This document shows positions 9,148 to 18,336 of a DNA stretch of 64,000 nt, piece by piece. The notes beneath the pieces are model-generated. The model did not search any database and was not told the DNA's origin. It worked only from the letters and a program-made list of their open reading frames with translations. Source of the stretch: Bifidobacterium saguini DSM 23967 (GTDB lineage Bacteria; Actinomycetota; Actinomycetes; Actinomycetales; Bifidobacteriaceae). How positions within the stretch are numbered: the stretch's first letter is position 1; each line of letters starts with the position of its first letter. The stretch spans positions 293,567 through 357,566 of the forward strand of contig NZ_JGZN01000007.1 in assembly GCF_000741715.1 (NCBI RefSeq). The letters run 5' to 3'. A program made the translations under genes and the position numbers.

Positions 9148-9269
9148 GAGGTCAAAACCGTTTCAACAAGCGGACGAACTAGGGCGAAAATGGACGACTA
9201 GGCACACATGCATTGGCACTTCTCTCCCTCCGTCATCGCGTTGCGATACCGTCTCTCTACGCCAACTAT

Positions 9270-10421
9270 CTACGGAATCAGGGCGCAGAAGAGAGCCTCG
9301 AAGGTGAGCAGAGGGTTACCGTTGCCTGCCAAACGCTTGCGAGCATGAGCCACTTCGTCAAGACGCGCCACAGCACCCGCGCGATTAAGCCTTACGGACA
9401 GCTCAGTAATTGCCGTGCGATTCTCAAGATTGACGAGCCCCACCGAATCCTCAGCATTGTTCTGCAATACGGCTACATCACGGTAGATGGAGGCCACGGA
9501 GTTCAGCGCACGGTCGAGCACGTCACGCGTGCGACGAGTGGAGTAACGCTTCACGTCATCTTTTTTGGCCACCTGATTGAATGCGCCGCGCAATTTCGGG
9601 GGTATACGCTCCCCTTCGGCAAGACCATTGATACGGCGGAATTCCGCCTCCTGCTTGACGGACCATTCGTTGGCATCCGCTTCAGCCTGACCTTTGGCGT
9701 TATCAATCAGATTGCCGGCAAGTATCACGGCATCCGAAGCGCGGGCGAGGTTCAATACACCAACAATCAGCTCGTCGCGGTCGGACATGACGCGCTCATT
9801 TGTGGCATAGAGGCGCGCGATACCGATGTGCCCTTCAGACAGACGAGCGGCTCGTTGCGCGACTTTCGGCTCAGCGCCAGTATTGGCAACCAGGAAATCA
9901 GCCACAGCGGCCGTGGATGGCACAGCAAGATTCACCACGCGACAGCGGGAACGGATGGTCGGCAGCACGTCCTGCGCGCTGGGGGCGCACAACAGCCAAA
10001 TGCACCGCTCGGCAGGCTCCTCGATTTCCTTCAAGAGCACGTTGGTGGTGCGTTCGAGCATGCGGTCGACATCTTCGATAATGATGATGCGCCACGGCGC
10101 GGTGGCCGGCATCTGCTCAGAGGTGGTGATGATGTCACGCACCTGATCGATGCCAATAGTCACCTTGTTGGTGGTGAGCACAGTAACATCTGGATGTGTA
10201 CCGGCAAGCACCTGCTGCGTGACGCGCGTAGGTTCGGCACTCATGCCGTGGTCCGGGCTTTCCAACGCTGCCGCGAAAGCGCGAGCCATATTGGAACGGC
10301 CGGAGCCGGGAGGCCCGCAAATCAGCCATGATTGTGTGATTTGACTCGGCTCACCTTGCGCGATACGGCTCAGCATGTCCACGACGGGCTTCTGCCCCAC
10401 CAATGAATCCCACACGCTCAT
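9270..10421 (-). CDS. holB: DNA polymerase III delta' subunit
   Basis: The start MSVWDSLVGQKPVVDML is preferred to a longer frame that would run into the 3' end of tmk. The 383-residue AAA+ clamp-loader subunit has GPPGSGRSNMARAF as a P-loop (Walker lysine replaced by arginine, as in many delta' subunits). It has WRIIIIEDVDRMLERTTNVLLKEIEEPAERCIWLL-type strands split over residues 125-165, and SRCR as the sensor/SRC motif. It acts with DnaX and delta to load the beta clamp. It follows tmk by 44 bases, the common tmk-holB arrangement. Confidence 0.93.
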   Translation of the reverse strand: MSVWDSLVGQKPVVDMLSRIAQGEPSQITQSWLICGPPGSGRSNMARAFAAALESPDHGMSAEPTRVTQQVLAGTHPDVTVLTTNKVTIGIDQVRDIITTSEQMPATAPWRIIIIEDVDRMLERTTNVLLKEIEEPAERCIWLLCAPSAQDVLPTIRSRCRVVNLAVPSTAAVADFLVANTGAEPKVAQRAARLSEGHIGIARLYATNERVMSDRDELIVGVLNLARASDAVILAGNLIDNAKGQAEADANEWSVKQEAEFRRINGLAEGERIPPKLRGAFNQVAKKDDVKRYSTRRTRDVLDRALNSVASIYRDVAVLQNNAEDSVGLVNLENRTAITELSVRLNRAGAVARLDEVAHARKRLAGNGNPLLTFEALFCALIP

Positions 10422-10465
10422 TACGTCTCCCCCGTCCCCGTTGCCAGCGCTGTTTCGCCTTCCAA

Positions 10466-11089
10466 TTACTGTAGCAATCCGGCAATATCCGTTTCGATGG
10501 CGAGCCATACCTGCTCGATGGATTGGCTGGCATCAATCACGCGGAATCGGTTCGGCTCTGCGGCCGCCAAGTCGAGGAAAGCCTGGCGTGTACGGGATTG
10601 GAAATCATCGCCAGCCGATTCCATACGGTCTTCCTCATGCTGAAGTCGGCTGTGAGAAAGTGCCGGATCCATATCCAGCAAATAGGTGCGGGCGGGCAAC
10701 AGATCGTTCGTGGCCCACATGCTTAAGTTCCTGATTTCCTGCGGTGTGAGTTCGCGGCCACCGGCCTGATACGCCAGAGAAGAGTCGAGGTAACGGTCTG
10801 TAATCACCACTTCGCCGCGTTCCAATGCCGGGCCAATCGTTTCGGCTACGTGCTGTGCACGGTCGGCGGCGAAGAGCAACGCTTCAGTACGTGGAGCAAT
10901 ATCAGCCGAATCGCCATCAACGCCGTGCAGCAGCATCTGGCGAATCGCTTGGCCGAGCGCGGTGCCGCCCGGTTCGCGAGTCACCACAACCGTGCGGCCC
11001 TGTGCTTCCAAATATGTGCGTAGTCGCTCAACCTGCGTGGTTTTGCCCACACCGTCAACGCCTTCAAACGAAATAAACAGACCGGTCAT
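10466..11089 (-). CDS. tmk: Thymidylate kinase
   Basis: The 207-residue protein begins [19 protein letters not shown], giving the P-loop, followed by [16 protein letters not shown] (the DR/REPGG motif) and [17 protein letters not shown] (dTMP-binding segment). A LID region is present near residue 145. It phosphorylates dTMP to dTDP with ATP for DNA synthesis. It lies 33 bases after topA and 44 before holB on the same strand, so the three are likely cotranscribed. Confidence 0.96.
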   Translation of the reverse strand: MTGLFISFEGVDGVGKTTQVERLRTYLEAQGRTVVVTREPGGTALGQAIRQMLLHGVDGDSADIAPRTEALLFAADRAQHVAETIGPALERGEVVITDRYLDSSLAYQAGGRELTPQEIRNLSMWATNDLLPARTYLLDMDPALSHSRLQHEEDRMESAGDDFQSRTRQAFLDLAAAEPNRFRVIDASQSIEQVWLAIETDIAGLLQ

Positions 11090-11122
11090 GCCTCCGACCT
11101 TAGCGTGAGGCAGCGAAAGTGC

Positions 11123-14113
11123 CTACTTCTTCTTTGGCTTGGCGGCTACGACTGGTGGGCGGGTGAAGCCTTCGTTGGCGGTGAGCCAATCGATATCGGC
11201 CTTCACGGTGGCGGCGGTGGAACCGAGCTTCTCCGCGATACGCGTATTGGCCCAGCCTTTGGCGGCCAACTTCTTCACCTCAGCACGGCGCTCGGTACGT
11301 TTCGCCTCGACCGCACTTACCTTGGGTGCAGCCTTGGCCGCCGCGCTCTTGCCCTTAGCGCCGCGGCCACGACCACGCGTGGACGGGCCAGCGGCACGCT
11401 TCTCGGCCAGCAGACGGAACGCATCATCCGGAGTGATAGTCTCCGGCGTGTATTGACGCGGTACCGTACGGTTCGTCTCACCATCGGTGATGTAAGCGCC
11501 GAAACGACCATCCTTGATGGTCACGTTCTTGCCGGTTGCCGGGTCAGTGCCGAGCTCACGCAACGGCGGCTTAGCGGCACCACGACCGCGGCCACGGCCA
11601 TACTTCGGCTGAGAGAACAGCTCCTTGGCCTTGGCCAGGTCCACGGTGAAGATCTCATCTTCAGAAGCCAAAGAACGCGTCTCAGACTTGCCGTCCGCGC
11701 CGGTTCTGGTCAGATATGGACCGTAACGGCCATTATTGGCGGCCACCGTGTATTCGGAGACTTCGCCGGTTTCGGCGTTGGTCTCCTCATACTTGCCCAC
11801 TTCACGCGGCAAGCTCAGCAGACGCAACGCATCCTCCAAAGACAGCGATTCCGGGCTCATCGTCTTAAACAGCGATGCCATCTTCGGGCGCGGCGCTTCC
11901 TTGACTCCTTCAGGCGTGGGCAACACCAGCGCCACATATGGCCCGAATCGACCATTGCGCACTTCCACAGTGCCACCGGTAGCCGGGTCGGTGCCGAGTT
12001 CGCGCGGCCCACCGGAATGATTGTCAATCAGGTCGCGGGCCACAGCCACAGTCAGCTCGTCCGGCGCGATCGTATCCGGCAGAGAAGCACGCTTCGGATT
12101 GCCTTCAGCATCCATGTGCTCCATGTCTTCCAAGTACGGGCCATAACGTCCAACGCGCACATGCAGCCCCTCACCAATATCAATGGTGTTGATGGCTCGC
12201 GCATCGATTTCGCCGAGCTGCGCCACCTGCTGCTGCAAGCCTTCGTGGGCTTCGTCGGCATTACGCGCAGCGCCTTCACCGGAACCGAAGTAGAAACGGG
12301 TCAGCCAATCACGCCCGGTTTCCTCACCGTGGGCGATGCGATCGAGACCATTCTCCATTTCGGCAGTGAACTGGTAATCCACCAGCTTCGGGAAGTTCTG
12401 TTCCAGGAGCTTCACCACAGAGAACGCCAGCCAGCTTGGAATCAGCGCACGGCCGCGCTCGTAGACATAGCCACGATCCATAATCGTGGAAATGATGCTG
12501 GCGTAGGTGGACGGGCGGCCGATTTCCTTGGCTTCCAGCGTCTTGACCAGCGTGGCTTCGGTGTATCGAGCCGGAGGCTGGGTTTCGTGACCATCCGGCT
12601 CAACGCTAGTGGCGTCAACCTGCTGGCCCACGGTCATCGGCGGCAACGAGGTGTTCGATTCGGAAGCATCACCCTTGGCCTTGGTCGACGCACCAGCACC
12701 CGCCTGAGCAGCCTCAGCACCAGCAGCAGCCTTGGCTTTACGCCCCTCACCGGTCGCTTTCATAAAGCCGGGGAACTCAATCACTGTGCCGGACGCCTGG
12801 AATACCGCTTCGCCTTCTTCCGCACCAGCCGGAGCGGACAGGCGCACGGTCGCCGTCGAGCCGGTAGCATCAGCCATCTGGCAGGCGAGCGTGCGCTGCC
12901 AAATCAGCGTGTAGAGTCGCAGCTGATCAATCGGCAGCTTGGATGCCAACTCGTCCGGGTCATGGAAGCGGGAGCCAGCCGGGCGAATACATTCGTGAGC
13001 TTCCTGAGCGCCCGCGGTCTTGGTGGCATACTGCTTAGGCTCGGAAGACAAATACGCCTCGCCAAAGTGATAACTCACCGCATTGCGAGCAGCTGCAATA
13101 GCTTCCTGGGAGAGCGTCACCGAGTCGGTTCGCATATAGGTAATGTAACCGTTCTCATACAGGCTTTGGGCTGCGCGCATCACCGCACGAGCACCCATGC
13201 CGAGGCGATTGCCAGCGGTCTGCTGCAACGTAGAAGTGGTGAACGGCGGCTGAGGGCGGCGGCGATACGGCTTGGTCTCCATAGACATCACCGTGAAATC
13301 AGCGGTCCGCAACGCGGCAGCTACAGCGCCCGCCGATGCCTCATCAAGCTGGCGCACATTGGCCTTGAAGCCATCCGGCGTCAGCTGGCCGTCAGCACCG
13401 AAATCCTTGGAGCCAGCAAGTCGCTTACCACCAAGGGAAATCATGCGAGCGCAGAATTCCGCAGTCTCACCCTGCGCATCAGGCGCGGCGAGCGTGGCCA
13501 CAATATCCCAGTAGGGCGCACGCTTGAAGGCCATACGCTCACGTTCACGCTCCACAATCAGTCGTGTAGCCACCGACTGCACACGACCCGCGGAAAGACC
13601 CGGCCCCACCTTGCGCCACAGCACCGGAGAAAGTTCGTAACCATACAGGCGGTCGAGAATGCGTCGCGTCTCCTGCGCATCCACCATATGCCCGTCCACA
13701 TCACGGGTTTTGGTCAGCGAATCATTGATGGCGTTCTTGGTGATCTCGTGGAACACCATGCGCTTAACCGGCACCTTAGGCTTGAGCGTCTGCACCAAGT
13801 GCCATGCGATAGCCTCACCCTCGCGATCCTCATCAGTTGCGAGGTAGAGTTCGTCAGCATTTTTCAGCGCAGACTTCAGCTCGCTGACCGTGCGCTTCTT
13901 ATCGCCATCCACAATGTAGTAAGGCTTGAAGCCGTCGTTCACATCCACGCCGAACTTGCCAAACTTGGCCTTGTCTGCCGCGGGAACCTGACTGGGCTGT
14001 GCGAGGTCACGAATATGGCCAACCGATGCCATGACGGTGTATCCCTTGCCCAGGTAGTCACCGATCTTGTGAGCCTTAGTTGGAGACTCCACGATCACGA
14101 GCTTGGTAGCCAT
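11123..14113 (-). CDS. topA: DNA topoisomerase I
   Basis: The 996-residue type IA topoisomerase has the TOPRIM domain at residues 1-140 (LVIVESPTKAHKI, then DEDREGEAIAW with the metal-binding acidic triad) and a central gate. The catalytic tyrosine lies in GYITYMRTDSVTLS near residue 340. Instead of zinc fingers, the C-terminus carries at least four TopoI repeats with the GRFGPY/GRYGPY signature, then a lysine/arginine-rich tail ending PKKK, as in actinobacterial TopA. It relaxes negative supercoils. It leads the topA-tmk-holB unit. Confidence 0.97.
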   Translation of the reverse strand: MATKLVIVESPTKAHKIGDYLGKGYTVMASVGHIRDLAQPSQVPAADKAKFGKFGVDVNDGFKPYYIVDGDKKRTVSELKSALKNADELYLATDEDREGEAIAWHLVQTLKPKVPVKRMVFHEITKNAINDSLTKTRDVDGHMVDAQETRRILDRLYGYELSPVLWRKVGPGLSAGRVQSVATRLIVERERERMAFKRAPYWDIVATLAAPDAQGETAEFCARMISLGGKRLAGSKDFGADGQLTPDGFKANVRQLDEASAGAVAAALRTADFTVMSMETKPYRRRPQPPFTTSTLQQTAGNRLGMGARAVMRAAQSLYENGYITYMRTDSVTLSQEAIAAARNAVSYHFGEAYLSSEPKQYATKTAGAQEAHECIRPAGSRFHDPDELASKLPIDQLRLYTLIWQRTLACQMADATGSTATVRLSAPAGAEEGEAVFQASGTVIEFPGFMKATGEGRKAKAAAGAEAAQAGAGASTKAKGDASESNTSLPPMTVGQQVDATSVEPDGHETQPPARYTEATLVKTLEAKEIGRPSTYASIISTIMDRGYVYERGRALIPSWLAFSVVKLLEQNFPKLVDYQFTAEMENGLDRIAHGEETGRDWLTRFYFGSGEGAARNADEAHEGLQQQVAQLGEIDARAINTIDIGEGLHVRVGRYGPYLEDMEHMDAEGNPKRASLPDTIAPDELTVAVARDLIDNHSGGPRELGTDPATGGTVEVRNGRFGPYVALVLPTPEGVKEAPRPKMASLFKTMSPESLSLEDALRLLSLPREVGKYEETNAETGEVSEYTVAANNGRYGPYLTRTGADGKSETRSLASEDEIFTVDLAKAKELFSQPKYGRGRGRGAAKPPLRELGTDPATGKNVTIKDGRFGAYITDGETNRTVPRQYTPETITPDDAFRLLAEKRAAGPSTRGRGRGAKGKSAAAKAAPKVSAVEAKRTERRAEVKKLAAKGWANTRIAEKLGSTAATVKADIDWLTANEGFTRPPVVAAKPKKK

Positions 14114-14221
14114 GCCCTCTCCTTATATCTCCTTGAAACGCACGGTGTTTCTGGCGTCATAATACTCATGAATCATGCTCAACTGCCAAATTTGCGGCCG
14201 GTTGGCGGTTGCACAGGCCTG

Positions 14222-15355
14222 TTACCTCGTTTGTGCAGGCGGCGCAGGAGGCGCTCCAATCAAGCCCAAACGGCTCAATGGCGCTGCCGTAATGTGGCGC
14301 AAAGCCAGCAGCGTACCGAATGCGAGCGCAGCCACACCCACAATACCGACTACAGAACTTACCATCGCGCCATGCACCGACCATGATGCTGCGATATTCA
14401 ATCCGGGCAGCACCTGCCAAATCACGTAAGCGCTGTACAGCATCAGCAGCACGCCGCCGGTGATCAGTACACTGCCCACAATCTGCACACTCACCGAAGA
14501 AACGCGGCGGCCAGGATCATCCATGCCGGAAGTGCGGGTGAATACCAGCGTGATCAGCGCCAGGCCAACGACCAGCAGAATCGACATCAGCACATCCGAC
14601 GTGCGATGCCACTGCCCCACCATTACAGACACGCCAACCAGCACCGACCATGCGCCGCCAACCACTGCAGCAAGCGCACGCGCCACTCGCGGCACAGCAA
14701 TCAGCAGTAGAACCGCACTGGCCACGGCCAGCATCGTATGACCTGATGGCGCGGAATTAGCCACGGGAGAATCGGTTTGAATAATGAACGGGCGCGGCAG
14801 CAGTCGCTTGATTTGAGTGACAGCCAAGCACACAACAGCAAACACTGCCATCTGCCCCACCAGCCACCAACGGCGGCGAATCAGCGCAACGACCACACCG
14901 ACGCCGCCGAGCACACAGCTCACCGCAATCACCAACCATGATTGCGCCACCGCGTTCATTACGCCGGCAGCCCACACGGGCAGATTGCTTGGCAACTGCT
15001 TCCAGACGATTTCGTCATACGACTGTCCGTTTTCGGTGTATACGCACAGCCACCAGATACCGAATGCAGCGATAATCATCAGTACGCCGAACACTGCGCA
15101 CAGCACGCGGCTGGAAATGCGCGGGCGTACGGTCAGCGGGTCAAGCCGGGCAAGTCCGCGGTCCAAATCGGCGCTGAACTTGCGGCCAGAATCATCCGCG
15201 GCACTGGTAGCACGGGTCGAGGTTGAACCAGGCGCTGGCCCCAATGCCGCTAATGGATCGTGGACCGCAGAGTCGATGGAGCCAATGGAACCGACCATGT
15301 TTGCGGGCGCGTGCGGATCGCGAATTACAGGATGCTGTGCGTCACTCATACCCAT
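14222..15355 (-). CDS. PAP2-superfamily membrane phosphatase
   Basis: A 377-residue protein with a hydrophilic N-terminal 85 residues and about eight hydrophobic segments. The three PAP2 motifs are visible: KRLLPRP, then SAPSGHTMLA, then SVMVGQWHRTSDV, which supply the phosphate-binding lysine/arginine, the PSGH histidine and the nucleophilic histidine. The family dephosphorylates lipid phosphates such as undecaprenyl pyrophosphate or phosphatidic acid; the substrate here is unknown. The two-residue-shorter start MSDAQHP is equally plausible. The extra C-terminal helices beyond the PAP2 core are unusual. Confidence 0.85.
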   Translation of the reverse strand: MGMSDAQHPVIRDPHAPANMVGSIGSIDSAVHDPLAALGPAPGSTSTRATSAADDSGRKFSADLDRGLARLDPLTVRPRISSRVLCAVFGVLMIIAAFGIWWLCVYTENGQSYDEIVWKQLPSNLPVWAAGVMNAVAQSWLVIAVSCVLGGVGVVVALIRRRWWLVGQMAVFAVVCLAVTQIKRLLPRPFIIQTDSPVANSAPSGHTMLAVASAVLLLIAVPRVARALAAVVGGAWSVLVGVSVMVGQWHRTSDVLMSILLVVGLALITLVFTRTSGMDDPGRRVSSVSVQIVGSVLITGGVLLMLYSAYVIWQVLPGLNIAASWSVHGAMVSSVVGIVGVAALAFGTLLALRHITAAPLSRLGLIGAPPAPPAQTR

Positions 15356-15446
15356 GACTGTACGGCCGCGCCCCGGACAGTAAGCCGCAGCAATGCCGGC
15401 TCAGGACTAAATCCGCACAATACATAGAAGAAATAAAAGAAAAATA

Positions 15447-15536
15447 GAAAACCCCCACGCACCCGCAAGAGGCCACTTACCCTTGCTGCATTCCTGCCCT
15501 GGGGGAGTTGGGTGACATAGCGCCGCGTGGAGGCTT
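15447..15536 (-). ncRNA. ffs: Signal recognition particle RNA (bacterial small type)
   Basis: On the minus strand the segment contains the domain IV loop AGGGCAGGAATGCAGCAAGG, with the conserved GGAA tetraloop-like apex and the A-rich internal loop that binds Ffh. The outer arms CCTCCACGC and GCGTGGGGG pair (one G-U) and define a roughly 90-nt hairpin RNA. A T-rich stretch after the 3' arm resembles a terminator. The exact ends are estimated from the pairing. Confidence 0.9.
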
Positions 15537-15734
15537 TGTACAGTGTATGCACACAGGTGGACCAGCGCAAGTTTTACTGCCCTGACACTGCCTCCAGCAA
15601 GCATCCAGCAGCCATCCAGAGTCTGTTCACAGCACGTCAAATTTGTAAGGATTCAGCGCAAATACCCTGCGCTCAGGGCCGGAAATAGGCCAAACTTAGC
15701 CTGATTTTCAACCCCCACGGTTACGGTGTCATGC

Positions 15735-18173
15735 ATGGCTTCTTATCAACGTCGCGCGCGTGCCGGCAGCAATGGCCCTGCCATTCGCAAGCCGCGCACC
15801 ACACAAAGTAAGACCGGACGAGCCGCTCAGGAAAGCGCATATTCATCAGCTTCCGGCCGCCGCAGTGGCGGTCGCACCAGCGCAGGCACTGGCACTCGCC
15901 GCAGCGCCAGCCGTAACGCACACGGCACCCACAGCACCAGTCATCGCCGCAATCATAAGAAAAACGGCGGCAACGGCAAGCATCGCGTACTGAAGTGGAT
16001 TCTACGCATTTTCTTGGGTCTATTTGGCATAGGACTTCTGGCTGGCGTTGCCCTGTTCGCATACCTCTATGCCACCACGGAGGTACCACAGCCAGAAAAG
16101 TTCGCGCTGGCGGAAAAAACAACGGTCTACTATTCGGACGGCACCACTGCCATCGGCTCATACGCTGAGCAGAACCGTGAGATCATCTCCTGCACCGACT
16201 TGCCAGATTACATTGGCAATGCCATCGTCGCTTCAGAAAACCGCACGTTCTATACGGATAAGGGCATTGACTTGAAGGGCATTGCCCGCGCATTCCTAAA
16301 CAATGTGACCACCGGCACCCGCCAGGGCGGTTCCACCATCACCCAGCAGTATGCCGAGCGGTATTACTTGGGCGAGACCACCACGTATGCAGGCAAGGCG
16401 CGCGAAGCGATCTTGGCCATCAAGATTGCACAGACTGAATCCAAGGAAGAAGTGCTGTGCAATTACATGAACACGATTTATTTGGGTCGCAATTCCTACG
16501 GCATTCAGGCGGCCGCCAAAGCGTACTTTAATAAGGATGCCAAGGATTTGACGCTTTCCGAAGCCGCGATGATTGCCGGCATTATTCCCGCACCTTCTAC
16601 ATGGGATCCGGCCGACAATCCGAAGATTGCACAGCAGCGTTTCAAGCGCGTGCTGAATATCATGCAGGAAGACGGCTATATCACTGCCAAGGAGCACAAA
16701 GCTGCGGCCTTCCCGCAAACCGCCGATGTGGCTCAACAGAACGAATATCAGGGGCCGAATGGCTACCTGCTCACGATGGTGCGGCAGGAACTGGTGGATT
16801 CCAAGGCTTTCACCAAGGAAGACTTGGATACAGGCGGCTACAAGATCGTCACCACCATTGACAAAGCCAAGCAGGATGCGATGCAGACCGTGGGCGATAC
16901 GCGCGTTGACGGCATGCCGGAAAGCATTCAGGTGGGCGGCATCGCAGTAGAGCAGAAAACCGGTGCCGTGGTTTCAATCTACGCAGGATCCGATTACCTC
17001 ACCAAGCCGCTGAATAACGCGAATCAGGCCGTGTTCGAGCCCGGTTCCACTATGAAACCGTTCGCCTTGCTCGGTGCCGCGCAGGAGGGCGTGAGCTTCG
17101 ACACGAAGTTCAACGGCAATTCCCATCAGCATTTCTCCGGCATTAGCGCCGAAGTGAACAACGCACTAAACATCAACTGGGGCACTATCAACCTGTATCA
17201 GGCCACAGCAAACTCAGTGAACACGGTGTTCATGGATGTCAATGAGCATCTGACACCGCAGCGCACGGCAAAGATTGCGCATGAAGCGGGCATCACCGGC
17301 GACATTGATGAAACCTCGCCGTACAACGTGCTGGGCATCAACGCGCTGACCGTATGGGATTTGGCGCAAGGCCATTCGACCATTGCCAACAATGGTGTGA
17401 AGAACACGCTGCACATGGTGTCTCAGGTTCTTGATTCCAATGGCAAAAACCTGTACAAAGCGCCTAGTGAGAATAAGAAAGTGTTCGATGCCAACGATTG
17501 CGAGCTTGTGCAGAAGGCTATGCTCGGCACTACAACCACCGGTACTGCATCTAGTGTGTCTCGCGCGCTCGGCGGCCGCCAGGTGGCCGGTAAGTCCGGC
17601 ACTGCGAATGATGAGCTTGCCGCTTCATTCGTGGGGTATACGCCAAGTTTGATGAATGTGTGGGCTATTTGGAACCCGGATGCTGACGGTAATCCGCAGG
17701 TTGTGCCCGCTTTCGGCGGCTATGGCGTGACGTCTACCGGATATCCGGCACATTTGTTCACTGAATATATGTCTCAGGCGTTGAAGGGCACTGCAGTTGA
17801 GCAGTTCACCACGCCTAAGGACACCGGTAAAATCGGCGGACCTGATGGCACGTGGGGCTTGGGCAGCGGTTCTTCATCGTCCTCTGACTCGTCCAGCAAT
17901 AGCCAGCAGTCCACTACCGAGGGCAATTCCTCGTCGTCTTCCGGCACTGGATCGAACAGCCAGTCTTCTACTCCGGATTGTTCCACGAATCCAAGCTCAG
18001 CTGCATGCCAGAACAGCTCCAATAGTTCCAATAGCAGTAATGGCAACGAGAGTACGGATTCGTCGGGCGGCTCGAGTGGAAGCGACGAATCCGGAGGCGG
18101 CAACAGCAGCGGCTCCGATTCCGGTGGCGACACCGGAACAGGGGATGGCAGCTCGACCGGAGGTAATTCTTAA
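15735..18173 (+). CDS. Class A penicillin-binding protein (transglycosylase/transpeptidase)
   Basis: The protein of about 812 residues has a basic cytoplasmic N-terminus and one membrane helix (about residues 82-105). A GT51 domain (about 115-290) carries the catalytic glutamate in ASENRTFY and the motif GGSTITQQYAERYY. The transpeptidase domain has SxxK in PGSTMKPF, SxN in ANSVNTVF and KSGTA. The last 120 residues are almost entirely Ser, Gly, Asn, Asp and Thr, a disordered extracellular tail. It polymerises and crosslinks peptidoglycan. A GTG nine bases earlier is an alternative start; neither has a strong Shine-Dalgarno. Confidence 0.95.
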   Translation: MASYQRRARAGSNGPAIRKPRTTQSKTGRAAQESAYSSASGRRSGGRTSAGTGTRRSASRNAHGTHSTSHRRNHKKNGGNGKHRVLKWILRIFLGLFGIGLLAGVALFAYLYATTEVPQPEKFALAEKTTVYYSDGTTAIGSYAEQNREIISCTDLPDYIGNAIVASENRTFYTDKGIDLKGIARAFLNNVTTGTRQGGSTITQQYAERYYLGETTTYAGKAREAILAIKIAQTESKEEVLCNYMNTIYLGRNSYGIQAAAKAYFNKDAKDLTLSEAAMIAGIIPAPSTWDPADNPKIAQQRFKRVLNIMQEDGYITAKEHKAAAFPQTADVAQQNEYQGPNGYLLTMVRQELVDSKAFTKEDLDTGGYKIVTTIDKAKQDAMQTVGDTRVDGMPESIQVGGIAVEQKTGAVVSIYAGSDYLTKPLNNANQAVFEPGSTMKPFALLGAAQEGVSFDTKFNGNSHQHFSGISAEVNNALNINWGTINLYQATANSVNTVFMDVNEHLTPQRTAKIAHEAGITGDIDETSPYNVLGINALTVWDLAQGHSTIANNGVKNTLHMVSQVLDSNGKNLYKAPSENKKVFDANDCELVQKAMLGTTTTGTASSVSRALGGRQVAGKSGTANDELAASFVGYTPSLMNVWAIWNPDADGNPQVVPAFGGYGVTSTGYPAHLFTEYMSQALKGTAVEQFTTPKDTGKIGGPDGTWGLGSGSSSSSDSSSNSQQSTTEGNSSSSSGTGSNSQSSTPDCSTNPSSAACQNSSNSSNSSNGNESTDSSGGSSGSDESGGGNSSGSDSGGDTGTGDGSSTGGNS

Positions 18174-18197
18174 ACCGATTTTGCTGCATATATGACT

Positions 18198-18230
18198 GTG
18201 GGCTCCTTGCAGATTTTGCAAGGAGCCCAC
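18198..18230 (+). terminator. Terminator after the penicillin-binding protein gene
   Basis: A perfect 13-bp hairpin (GTGGGCTCCTTGC, 7-base loop, complementary arm) beginning 25 bases after the stop, followed by a short T-rich stretch. Confidence 0.85.
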
Positions 18231-18280
18231 ATTGGGTTTTATGCGGCTATAGCCGTATTGACCTTACCGCTGATGACTAC

Positions 18281-18336
18281 CCCTCAGTCGGCTTCGCCGC
18301 CAGCTCCCCTGACAAGGGGAGCCAGAAGGAGGGTCA
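18281..18336. repeat. Palindromic repeat unit overlapping the leuA stop
   Basis: The segment contains CCCTCAGTCGGCTTCGCCG, AGCTCCCCT and AGGGGAGCC, a variant of the unit found at 3.06-3.24 kb, 52.1 kb and inside grpE. It ends on the leuA stop codon and could help terminate that gene. Confidence 0.75.

Noticed and set aside
11105..14386. A 1093-codon open frame on the plus strand opposite topA
   Set aside because: It mirrors the high-GC codon pattern of topA, has no ribosome-binding site or recognisable motif, and topA itself is certain.
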